NCBI RefSeq assembly: GCF_031456295.1
Contig: NZ_JAVDUJ010000001.1
Location: 1,116,001 to 1,180,000 of the forward strand
Length of the DNA stretch: 64,000 nt
Origin: Arcanobacterium_A hippocoleae
GTDB taxonomy: Bacteria; Actinomycetota; Actinomycetes; Actinomycetales; Actinomycetaceae
Direction of reading: 5' to 3'
Both the position numbers and the translations under genes were made by a program. Of this stretch, positions 51,285 through 59,050 are shown piece after piece; the first letter of the stretch is position 1; the number at the start of each line of letters is the position of its first letter. Below the pieces are notes generated by a model. The model was given only the letters and a program-made list of their open reading frames with translations, was not told where the DNA came from and made no database searches.

Positions 51285-51976
51285 TGTACGGCTTCACCCT
51301 GGGCGACCAGACCACTTCGGCTTCGCTTGGGCTGCGGCTTACCGCACCAGTCGCGCTGCCAGTTGCAATAAGAGCTGTTGACGATATTAAGGTCGAAGGC
51401 CGTGCAGGCACGTTGACCAGGTTCACGGGCTGGGAGGACGCTGAATTTGAGCTTGAGCTTGCGATTCCTATCCGCGACAGGCTCGAGAACTACAGGAAAG
51501 CCGTCTACGAGCTCACGAATGCTTCTACGATCGCGTTCACTGCCGATCCTGGTGTTTACCGCAAGGTTAAGCACTGCGAAGTGAGCGAACTTCGGAGGGA
51601 GTTGTCGGGGTGGGGGTTCTTCACTGCGTGGCTCACCTGCCAGCCCTTCAGCTATTTGTCTGAGGGCTTGAAGCCCGTAACGATGTTGGAGTCGGGGACG
51701 CTCACCAACCCTAGCCTGTTGGATGCTGATCCGATCATCACCGTTACTGGCACCGGAGCGTTGTCTTTGACGATCAATGCGCGCGTCTATCACGTGAATT
51801 CGCCAGCAGGCTCCGTCACGCTCGACAGCGAACGCCTCGTCGCACACGCCCACGGGAAAGTCCAGACCGATGCGTTAACAGGATCGTTCCCAGTGTTAAA
51901 ACCTGGTTTAAATCAGATCACTCTTGGCGCGGGCATATCAAAAGTGGTCATCATACCGAATTGGCGGGGTCTTTAA
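51284..51976 (+). CDS. Distal tail protein (Dit)
   Basis: A 230-residue protein with GFTLGDQTTSASLGLRLTA, GRAGTLTRFTGWEDAEFELE, IPIRDRLENYRKAVYELTN, and WGFFTAWLTCQPFSYLSEG, as in the phage tail/Dit family (SPP1 gp19.1-like N-terminus). It joins the tube to the tip. ATG overlaps the tape-measure stop. A gap of 150 AT-richer bases with an imperfect hairpin (52033-52041/52048-52056) follows. Confidence 0.85.
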   Translation: MYGFTLGDQTTSASLGLRLTAPVALPVAIRAVDDIKVEGRAGTLTRFTGWEDAEFELELAIPIRDRLENYRKAVYELTNASTIAFTADPGVYRKVKHCEVSELRRELSGWGFFTAWLTCQPFSYLSEGLKPVTMLESGTLTNPSLLDADPIITVTGTGALSLTINARVYHVNSPAGSVTLDSERLVAHAHGKVQTDALTGSFPVLKPGLNQITLGAGISKVVIIPNWRGL

Positions 51977-52128
51977 AATCATCCTTACTCATGCATTTAT
52001 CTGTGTTTCGTCAAATTAAACTAAGCCATTTGGGGTACGGAAAAACGTCCGCACCCTATTTGTGCATTTATTTTTGAGCCGTTTGTGCACTGGCTGGCCG
52101 TCTTGTCTTGTTTGGAAAGGGGTCTTCA

Positions 52129-54960
52129 ATGATTACAGTTCATGCCCGCACTAGCACTATTTTCACCACCACCGGACTCGGCGTGCTCGACCGGGAGATT
52201 ATCAACCCGATCGTGAGCGAAGAGCTTGGCGGTGAATTCTCACTGATCTTCACCTATCCGGCAGATGGGCCTGCAGCACAGCACCTCGTACTTGAGAACA
52301 TTGTGGCAGCGCCCGTGCCAGGGCTGGAGCAACGTCAGGGTTTTCGGATTAGCGAGGTTACTACCACCCTTGACGGCTTGCTCGAGGTGAGCGCGTTTCA
52401 CGTCTTCTATGATCTGGCTGCGAATTTGGTCGCCGACACCTACGTTGTCAACAAGACTGCGAAAGACGCACTGACCCAGATTCTTGGCGCGGCGAACACC
52501 AAACACGGTTTCACTGCGACATCCTCGGATACGGTGACGCGCTCGTCGGCGCGGATGGTGCGCATGCCCGTCGCCCAAGCTTTGATGGATGCGGGTGAGG
52601 ATAATTCGTTTGCTTCGCGTTGGGGTGGTGAACTGGCCCGCGATAATTGGCTGATCCACCACACCCCACGGCGTGGAGCTGATCATGGGATGGTTATCCG
52701 TGAGCGGAAGAATCTCACCGGGTTTGAATCGACTATTGATTTTTCGACGGTGATGACGCGGATTTTGCCAGTCGGTTATGATGGGCTACTTTTGCCTGAA
52801 CTGTATGTTGATAGCTCGAGACTGGGTGATTATGTGGTGCCACGCATCCGCGTCATCCGCTACGGGCAGGTTAAAGCCATCACCGACACTGACAATCCAC
52901 GTGAGAGCGAACTTCCACTCGATCAGGCACACGCGCAGCTGCGCCGTCTCGCGGCAGCAGAATTTAGCGTCAAGCATGTGGATGAGCCGTCTGGGTCGTA
53001 TAAGGTGCGGTTCGTCGACCTCGCCACCATCAAGGAATACGCAGACCTCGCCCAGCTCGAAACCGTCGAAATTGGCGACACCGTGACCGTCCGCCACGGC
53101 GATCTTGGGATTGCGCTCACGGCGCGGGTGGTGGCATACGAATACAACCCGCTCACATGTAACTATATTTCGGTCGAACTCGGCTCTGCTGCTCGGAAGT
53201 TCACCTCCGTCACCCAGCAAGTGAAGTCTGCGATGAGCACGGCGGTATCGGCATCGGATGTGGCAGGGTTTGCGTTGGCTAGTGCGGATGGGAAAAACAC
53301 CAACCACTACGGCAGCGCCCAACCTGAGAAAGCTCAACTAGGTGACACATGGTTTAAAAGCAATGGTGAGACAACCGAAATCTGGATCTACCAGCTCACT
53401 GACACTGGGCAACCAGGCTGGGTCGCCCTCGCCACCGATCTGAACCATGCACAGGTGCAGGCCGAACTCGACGCCGCCCGCACGCAAGTCGGCCACGCCC
53501 TCGCCGCCGCACACGACGCACAAACCGCCGCCGATGCTGTCGCCACTCAGATGGCTTCGGCGCAGATGGAGATCGACGAGGCCAAGGCTGCTGCCGCTGG
53601 TGCTATCCAGTTGGCGCAAGACGCCCACGATATTGCGGTTACCTCGGATGGACGGCTCACGGTTGCGAGCCTCGATCCGACTGTGGCGGACGCGACCAGC
53701 AGGCCAGAGGGCGCGCTGTGGCAAGTGCGCGTAGACGGAGTGATCGCCCGCCAATATATTCTCTCCCACAACCAATGGGAACCAACACCAGTTGGGGCTG
53801 CGATGATCGGGTCGAAAGCGATCAGCCAAGCACACATCGCAGATGCCGCAATCGGCACCGCACACATCGCCAACACTTCAATCACAGATGCGAAAATCAG
53901 CTCACTGTCCGCCGCGAAAATCACCACCGGCTACCTGGCAGCGGCACGCATTCAGGCTGGATCAATCACCTCCGACAAGCTCACAATCGCCAACGGGTTT
54001 ATTACGAACGCGATGATCGCGAACGCCGCGATCACCGACGCGAAAATCGGCTCCCTGTCAGCCGGTAAAATCACTAGTGGTACTCTTGCCGCAGCTAGGA
54101 TCGCTGCAGGAAGTATTACCTCTGATAAGCTCACGATCGCTAACGGGTTTATTACTAATGCGATGATTAAAAACGCTGCGGTCACGAGCGCGAAGATCGC
54201 TTCGCTGGATGCTGGCAAGATCACCACCGGCTATCTCAACGCAGGCAGGATCGCCGCTAGGTCGATTACAGGCGACAAGCTTTCTACTAACGCAATCCAA
54301 GTAGGGCTGGCAGACTGGAGGCAATCTATCAGGATTAGCCCATATCAAATCGCTTGGTATAACGGGGACACGCTGGAAGGCAAGATCACGAGTGCTGGGA
54401 TGCAGTTTTGGTACGGCACCCGCTATATCGGCGAGTTCGCACGCAGAGCCCATAAGGACAAGCCCGATGTGCAAGGCATCGTAGGCCAGCTCGCCTATAA
54501 AGGCGACTACGTTGCCTGGACCTACCAAGACACCGAAGGCGGCAACTACTACACGTGCCTGACCCTTGACCCGAAAGGCTTGTTTTACGGCAAAGCCGGA
54601 ATCCACCTCGGCTCCGACCTGCGTACTGGTGGGTATAAGTTCTACACCACCGGTTCACGCTACGTCACCTTGCAAGACTGCACGCTCACAGGCAGCGGCA
54701 CGCACTCGGGCTGGGTGGGACAAAGCGGGCTGTCGAAAATCGTCTTCCACACCTACGACCTGATGGTCGTCACCAACGGTTCGTATTACAACATGACCCG
54801 CCTGTTCGATCGCACCAAGGATTTGATGAGCCGAGTGAATTCACTGATCTCGCTCCTTAACCACGGATGGATCACCACCATTTCACGCTCAGGAACAAAC
54901 ATTACTTGGCAGTACTACTCCAACACCGGCCTATCTACCATGTCTACCAACCTCGCATAA
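52129..54960 (+). CDS. Tail-tip / receptor-binding protein with repeats
   Basis: A 943-residue tail protein. Residues 1-380 match the prophage endopeptidase-tail (Tal/gp44-like) hub: LGVLDREIINPIVSEELGGE, FSLIFTYPADGPAAQHL, ADTYVVNKTAKDALTQIL. Residues about 420-510 are coiled coil. Residues 590-720 contain three to four repeats of SITSDKLTIANGFITNAMI type, a triple-helical or beta-helix rod. The C-terminal 230 residues (GTRYIGEFARRAHKDKPDVQ, GKAGIHLGSDLRTGGYKFYT) are a probable host-binding head. ATG 52129 has GGAAAGGGG upstream. Confidence 0.87.
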   Translation: MITVHARTSTIFTTTGLGVLDREIINPIVSEELGGEFSLIFTYPADGPAAQHLVLENIVAAPVPGLEQRQGFRISEVTTTLDGLLEVSAFHVFYDLAANLVADTYVVNKTAKDALTQILGAANTKHGFTATSSDTVTRSSARMVRMPVAQALMDAGEDNSFASRWGGELARDNWLIHHTPRRGADHGMVIRERKNLTGFESTIDFSTVMTRILPVGYDGLLLPELYVDSSRLGDYVVPRIRVIRYGQVKAITDTDNPRESELPLDQAHAQLRRLAAAEFSVKHVDEPSGSYKVRFVDLATIKEYADLAQLETVEIGDTVTVRHGDLGIALTARVVAYEYNPLTCNYISVELGSAARKFTSVTQQVKSAMSTAVSASDVAGFALASADGKNTNHYGSAQPEKAQLGDTWFKSNGETTEIWIYQLTDTGQPGWVALATDLNHAQVQAELDAARTQVGHALAAAHDAQTAADAVATQMASAQMEIDEAKAAAAGAIQLAQDAHDIAVTSDGRLTVASLDPTVADATSRPEGALWQVRVDGVIARQYILSHNQWEPTPVGAAMIGSKAISQAHIADAAIGTAHIANTSITDAKISSLSAAKITTGYLAAARIQAGSITSDKLTIANGFITNAMIANAAITDAKIGSLSAGKITSGTLAAARIAAGSITSDKLTIANGFITNAMIKNAAVTSAKIASLDAGKITTGYLNAGRIAARSITGDKLSTNAIQVGLADWRQSIRISPYQIAWYNGDTLEGKITSAGMQFWYGTRYIGEFARRAHKDKPDVQGIVGQLAYKGDYVAWTYQDTEGGNYYTCLTLDPKGLFYGKAGIHLGSDLRTGGYKFYTTGSRYVTLQDCTLTGSGTHSGWVGQSGLSKIVFHTYDLMVVTNGSYYNMTRLFDRTKDLMSRVNSLISLLNHGWITTISRSGTNITWQYYSNTGLSTMSTNLA
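53925..54265 (+). repeat. Internal coding repeats of the tail tip
   Basis: Near-identical units of about 150 bases encode AGSITSDKLTIANGFITNAM twice (53958-54024 and 54108-54174), with related KITTGYLAAARIQ units at each side. High nucleotide identity makes this stretch prone to repeat-number change. Confidence 0.7.
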
Positions 54961-54975
54961 GGAAAGGAAACATCC

Positions 54976-55398
54976 ATGGAAATCATGATCGCCAACCAAC
55001 ACCTCCAACCTATCGCAGAGCTACTCACCAGCATGCCCTTGAAGACCGCACAGTCTCGTGCCCGCTCGAAACTGCTCACCTTGGTGAAGGAGGCGATTGC
55101 CCGGTTCGGGGAAGACGAATACGACCTCGTCACCGCCTACGCCACGCTCGACGAGCACGGCCGCCCAGTATTCGCAGAAGACGGAACCTTCGCCCTCGCC
55201 AACCCCGAGAAAGCTGGTGAGTTCCTCGATGCCCGCCAAGCACTACTCGCCTCGGTCGCTGAAGTCTCTGGCCCGACCTACGACGGCCACGAAGCAGACA
55301 TCCGCCAGCTTCTGGACGGGTACGAGGGTGAGCTTTCTGGCGTGGCAGCCGAAGCCTACGACGTCCTCTACGACGCCATTGCCAAGGACAACCAATGA
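54976..55398 (+). CDS. Late phage protein after tail tip, unknown function
   Basis: A 140-residue helical acidic protein (IANQHLQPIAELLTSMPLKT at the start, VAAEAYDVLYDAIAKDNQ at the end). GGAAAGGAAA precedes ATG 54976. Its position between tail tip and holin suits a tail chaperone, a DUF1617-like minor protein, or a lysis regulator. No domain is certain. Confidence 0.65.
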   Translation: MEIMIANQHLQPIAELLTSMPLKTAQSRARSKLLTLVKEAIARFGEDEYDLVTAYATLDEHGRPVFAEDGTFALANPEKAGEFLDARQALLASVAEVSGPTYDGHEADIRQLLDGYEGELSGVAAEAYDVLYDAIAKDNQ

Positions 55399-55613
55399 AG
55401 GCCAAGGAAGAAAAGGACACAGAACTGACCGAAGTTTCCGTCGATGAGTCATCACCAGATGAGGTGCAGTTGCCGATCGTCCCGGTCGAATCTGATGCCA
55501 CGCCCGCACTACCAGCAGATGACGTTCAAACTACTGCGATCCTAGAGCCAGCAAGCGCTTCACTCGACCTAACCATGCCAATTCTGGAAGTGCTCACCGA
55601 CCCGACCATGTAA
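55395..55613 (+). CDS. Small acidic late protein, unknown function
   Basis: A 72-residue very acidic protein (MKAKEEKDTELTEVSVDESS at the start) with a low-complexity Pro/Ala/Ser composition, overlapping the previous stop by ATGA. No domain recognised. A terminator hairpin follows. Confidence 0.55.
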   Translation: MKAKEEKDTELTEVSVDESSPDEVQLPIVPVESDATPALPADDVQTTAILEPASASLDLTMPILEVLTDPTM

Positions 55614-55637
55614 GTCGCTGCGACGCCGGATTCTTTG

Positions 55638-55672
55638 TTGCCTTCACCCGATGTGGGTGTAGGCAATTTTTT
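55638..55672 (+). terminator. Terminator before holin
   Basis: TTGCCTTCACCC (55638-55649) pairs with GGGTGTAGGCAA (55655-55666) with one mismatch, followed by TTTTTT. It separates the tail genes from holin and endolysin, presumably limiting their expression. Confidence 0.75.
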
Positions 55673-55698
55673 ATGCCCAATAGATAAGGAAAACTCTC

Positions 55699-56169
55699 AT
55701 GTCTCTACACGCCATCTGGCACGCCACCCAAACCACAATCGCCGGTATCGGTGCGTGGCTCGCCGCCTACCTTGGAGGCCTCGACGGCCTCGTCTACGCG
55801 TTGATCATCTTCGCTATCGCTGACTACATCACCGGCGTCCTGGCAGCCATCAACGAGCGCCGCCTCTCCAGCTCGGTGGGCTTTAGGGGTATCAGCCGCA
55901 AGATTCTCATCTTCACCCTCGTCGGCCTCGCCCACCTGATCGACGTCCACGTCCTCGACACCCCAGGAGTGCTACGGGCGGCGGTCATTTTCTTCTACCT
56001 ATCCAACGAAGGCATCTCCCTAATCGAAAATGCCACCCGACTCGGCCTGCCTGTCCCGGCGCAGATGCGTGGGGCGCTCGATGCGATCGCTAACCGAGCC
56101 GAAACCAGACCCCCACTAACCAAACCCTCAACCGCTAACAACCCAACAGAAAAGGAGAACCAGTCATGA
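55699..56169 (+). CDS. Holin, Phage_holin_4 family
   Basis: A 156-residue holin with three hydrophobic segments (TIAGIGAWLAAYLGGLDGLV, YALIIFAIADYITGVLAAIN, ISRKILIFTLVGLAHLIDVH) and the family pattern GFRGISRKI followed by RAAVIFFYLSNEGISLIENA. It makes the membrane lesion for lysis. ATG 55699; the amidase start overlaps the stop (ATGA). Confidence 0.9.
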   Translation: MSLHAIWHATQTTIAGIGAWLAAYLGGLDGLVYALIIFAIADYITGVLAAINERRLSSSVGFRGISRKILIFTLVGLAHLIDVHVLDTPGVLRAAVIFFYLSNEGISLIENATRLGLPVPAQMRGALDAIANRAETRPPLTKPSTANNPTEKENQS

Positions 56170-57011
56170 AGAATTGGAACACGCTTGAGGCTGATATCGA
56201 CCTCATCATGAACAAACACTACACGCCAGGGCGTAACGGGCGGCGGATCGATAAGGTCATCATCCACCACAACGCAGGCAACCTCACCATTAAAGGCTGC
56301 TACGACGTGTGGCAAACCCGCCCAGCCTCAGCCCACTACCAAGTCCAAACCGACGGACGCATAGGCCAGCTCGTATGGGATCGCGATACTGCATGGCATG
56401 CAGGAAACTGGGACGCTAACACCACCTCCATTAGTATTGAACACGCAGATGTTTCTTCCGATCCTTGGTCTGTATCCGAGGCGTGCCTCGACAATGGAGC
56501 ACACCTCGTCGCCGCAATCTGTAAGTTCTACGGTCTTGGACGTCCAGTCTGGGGTAAAAACGTCTTCGGGCACAAAGACTTTTCTGCCACCTCCTGCCCA
56601 GCATCGCTTGCTGGTTCCCAGCATGCCACCTACATGGCACGCGCCCAGTACTGGTACGACCAAATGACAGGCAACACGCCAGCACCAGCTCCTGCACCAG
56701 CTCCGAATCCTGCACCTGCTCCTGTGGCACCGAATATTGACGCGTTGGCTGACGCGGTAATCCGCGGTGAATACGGCAACGGTGAAGAACGTAAACGTCG
56801 ACTCGGAGCCAACTACACCGCCGTCCAGCAGCGCGTAAACGAAAAGCTCGCGGGCCGTGCGCCTGCTGCCAATCCTGCCGGACCCAACATTGATGCCCTC
56901 GCCGACGCCGTGATCCGTGGCGACTATGGCAATGGTGAGGAACGTAAGCGCCGCCTCGGAAACCTCTACAATGCCGTGCAGGCGCGAGTGAACGCCAAGC
57001 TCGGCTACTAA
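56166..57011 (+). CDS. Endolysin: amidase with two Cpl-7 repeats
   Basis: A 281-residue endolysin. Residues about 10-165 form an Amidase_2 N-acetylmuramoyl-L-alanine amidase (DKVIIHHNAGNLT, SAHYQVQTDGRIGQLV, VFGHKDFSATSCPASL) with the zinc His residues. A Pro/Ala linker follows, then two Cpl-7 (CW_7) repeats, ADAVIRGEYGNGEERKRRLG and ADAVIRGDYGNGEERKRRLG, which bind muropeptide. It cuts the cell wall at lysis. It ends the late operon. Confidence 0.93.
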   Translation: MKNWNTLEADIDLIMNKHYTPGRNGRRIDKVIIHHNAGNLTIKGCYDVWQTRPASAHYQVQTDGRIGQLVWDRDTAWHAGNWDANTTSISIEHADVSSDPWSVSEACLDNGAHLVAAICKFYGLGRPVWGKNVFGHKDFSATSCPASLAGSQHATYMARAQYWYDQMTGNTPAPAPAPAPNPAPAPVAPNIDALADAVIRGEYGNGEERKRRLGANYTAVQQRVNEKLAGRAPAANPAGPNIDALADAVIRGDYGNGEERKRRLGNLYNAVQARVNAKLGY

Positions 57012-57037
57012 ACACCCGCGCCACGTCGAAGTGACTG

Positions 57038-57095
57038 AGCCCCGTCACCACTGTGACTTCCCAATCCTCGGGGAGCCGGTGGTGGCGGGGCTTTT
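57038..57095 (+). terminator. Terminator of the late operon
   Basis: AGCCCCGTCACCA (57038-57050) pairs with TGGTGGCGGGGCT (57080-57092), one G-U pair, followed by TTT. The loop is 29 bases. It isolates the integration module. Confidence 0.7.
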
Positions 57096-57113
57096 CGTCG
57101 TTTCATGGACGGA

Positions 57114-57152
57114 TTTAACAATCGGGGGTTTGTCGGCAGTGGGGTGAAGGGA
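57114..57152 (+). repeat. Bipartite phage repeat, copy D
   Basis: TTTAACAATCGGGGGTTT then GTCGGCAGTGGGGTGAAG, again with an 18-base offset. Only 12 bases separate it from the GTG start at 57164. CAGTGGGG (57137-57144) pairs with CCCCACTG (57157-57164), placing the start codon at the end of a hairpin. Confidence 0.65.
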
Positions 57153-57163
57153 GTGACCCCACT

Positions 57164-57547
57164 GTGAATGATCTTGATGAACAACGTATTCGTAACCTGC
57201 GCACGGCGGGCTGGGGGTATAAAGCGATTGCCGAGTTTTGCGCCCTGACTCGTGACCAGGTCCGCTCGTACTGCACCAGCCGAAACCTTGACGCCGCTCC
57301 GGTGATGGCCTGGCAGGTATGCCACTGGTGTGCCAGCCCTATACAGGGAGCAGCTCGGGCTCGGTTTTGCTCGCCCGCCTGCAAGCATAAAGCGTGGCGG
57401 CATCGACAGAAAACCGAGCCGGTGCGCGAGCAGACCTGTACGCACTGCGGACGCCGCTTCGCGATCGTGGACAAGCTAGGTCAAAAGTTTTGCTGTCACG
57501 CCTGCTATGTACGTGCTCGCTTCGGCACCCGTGGCGGACGACCATGA
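57164..57547 (+). CDS. HTH and zinc-ribbon protein of the recombinase module
   Basis: A 127-residue protein beginning at GTG 57164. Residues 5-45 look like an HTH (RIRNLRTAGWGYKAIAEFCA, LTRDQVRSYCTSR). Then two Cys4 knuckles: CHWCASP...CSPACKHKAW and CTHCGRR...CCHACYVRAR. It may act as a recombination directionality factor or module regulator; unproven. It overlaps the next gene by ATGA. Confidence 0.7.
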   Translation: MNDLDEQRIRNLRTAGWGYKAIAEFCALTRDQVRSYCTSRNLDAAPVMAWQVCHWCASPIQGAARARFCSPACKHKAWRHRQKTEPVREQTCTHCGRRFAIVDKLGQKFCCHACYVRARFGTRGGRP

Positions 57548-57753
57548 ACACGCTCGCCGTTCCTAGTGATCAACTGGCCCAACCTGACGTGTTCGCCCGA
57601 GAACTCGCCTTCATCACGGACGCTCACATCTTGAGCATGCTGGCAGGTCGAGGAGTGCTCACACCCGCAGAGTATCAGCGTGCTCACCGGTTGTTGTTCC
57701 AGGCGTGGAGCCCGATCTATCAACCACAGATTGTGGGCAAAACGACTGGATAA
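57544..57753 (+). CDS. SHOCT-like small protein of the recombinase module
   Basis: A 69-residue protein (VFARELAFITDAHILSMLAG, RGVLTPAEYQRAHRLLFQAW). The LxxxGxLTxxEYxxA pattern is a SHOCT-type helical hairpin. Small SHOCT-like proteins directly before paired serine recombinases recur in gut firmicute and actinobacterial prophages; a helper role is inferred. Confidence 0.65.
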   Translation: MNTLAVPSDQLAQPDVFARELAFITDAHILSMLAGRGVLTPAEYQRAHRLLFQAWSPIYQPQIVGKTTG

Positions 57754-57799
57754 ACACCGCCTTTAGAGCGTGTATAGACCTAACGCGAAAGGAGAAAAC

Positions 57800-59050
57800 G
57801 TGGCACACATCAGTGTGGTGACACCGGTTCGGCCGCCTGCCCCGAAACTGGTCAACGTAGCAGCATACGCGAGGGTCTCAACCAACGGCACAGAGCAGTT
57901 AGCATCCCTATCGGCGCAAGTGTCGTATTACTCGCGCCTGATCCAATCCACGCCCGGCTGGTCCTACGTCGGTGTGTTCACGGACGAGGGTATTACGGGT
58001 ACGTCAACGAAATCACGGCAAGGCTTAGCCGACCTGATGGAAACCGCCAGGGACGGCGGTGTTGATATTGTGTTGTGTAAATCGATCTCACGCCTTGCCC
58101 GTAACACTGTCGACCTGCTCGCTACAGTCCGTGAACTGAAAAACCTTGGTGTGGCCATACGCTTCGAACGCGAACGCATCGACACCTTGAGCGTTGATGG
58201 GGAACTGTTGTTGACTTTGTTGGCGTCTTTTGCTCAAGAAGAATCCCGTTCACTATCCCACAACGTCAAATGGGCAATCCGTAACCGGTACAAGAACGGT
58301 GGCACAAACTCCTTCGTCATCTACGGCTATCACTGGGCAGACGGCCAGTTCACCATCGTCGAAGAAGAAGCCAAGATTGTGCGCTTACTGTTTGCCAATT
58401 ATCTCGATGGGATCAGCCCAGAGAAAACCGCGACCATGCTCAATGATCAAGGTGTGCGTTCGCGCGGTGGAGGACGGTTTTACGGGTCAGTGTTTCGTCG
58501 CATGCTCGAAAACGAGCGGTACAAGGGCTGTCAAATGCTGCAGAAAATGTACCGCCCCGCGATCCAAGCACCCACACGTGCTCTCAATGACGGGGAGCTG
58601 CCGCGATATTGGGTTGAGCAAGCCCTCCCGCCAATCATTGATGAGGTGATGTTTGATGCGGTGCAGGCAGAAATCGCGCACAGGCGTAAGATCGGCCCGG
58701 CTGGGACCCCGTCAAAGAACACGGGCGTATTCACCGGGCGGATCTGCTGCGCGGCGTGTGGGAAGAATTATCAACGCAAAACCCGCACCTACAAGTCTGG
58801 AACCTCGTATAAGTTTTGGCGCTGCTGGAGCGCCTGCATTGGGAACGGAAACCCCTGTAGTGGGCACAACCTGCGAGAAAGTCTCCTCGAACACGCCTGC
58901 ACGGACGTGCTCGGCACCCAAGGGTTCGACTCTGTGTCGGTTGGCGAGCAGGTCGTGATGATCGAGGCCTTCGAGCATCAGCTCACATTCCACCTCGCGG
59001 ATGGAACCATGGCACCAGTGGGGTTAACCAGTGAGGGGAGGTTGGCATGA
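57800..59050 (+). CDS. Large serine recombinase 1
   Basis: A 416-residue serine recombinase. Catalytic domain: NVAAYARVSTNGTEQLASLS with the nucleophilic Ser, FTDEGITGTSTKSRQGLADL and KSISRLARNTVDLLATVREL (Arg-bearing motif). Then the Recombinase domain (YHWADGQFTIVEEEAKIVRL) and a zinc-ribbon domain (RICCAACGKNYQRKT...CWSACIGNGNPC). GTG 57800 has AAAGGAG upstream; an earlier GTG at 57770 lacks one. It lacks a long coiled coil. It probably acts with the next recombinase in integration or excision. Confidence 0.93.
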   Translation: MAHISVVTPVRPPAPKLVNVAAYARVSTNGTEQLASLSAQVSYYSRLIQSTPGWSYVGVFTDEGITGTSTKSRQGLADLMETARDGGVDIVLCKSISRLARNTVDLLATVRELKNLGVAIRFERERIDTLSVDGELLLTLLASFAQEESRSLSHNVKWAIRNRYKNGGTNSFVIYGYHWADGQFTIVEEEAKIVRLLFANYLDGISPEKTATMLNDQGVRSRGGGRFYGSVFRRMLENERYKGCQMLQKMYRPAIQAPTRALNDGELPRYWVEQALPPIIDEVMFDAVQAEIAHRRKIGPAGTPSKNTGVFTGRICCAACGKNYQRKTRTYKSGTSYKFWRCWSACIGNGNPCSGHNLRESLLEHACTDVLGTQGFDSVSVGEQVVMIEAFEHQLTFHLADGTMAPVGLTSEGRLA

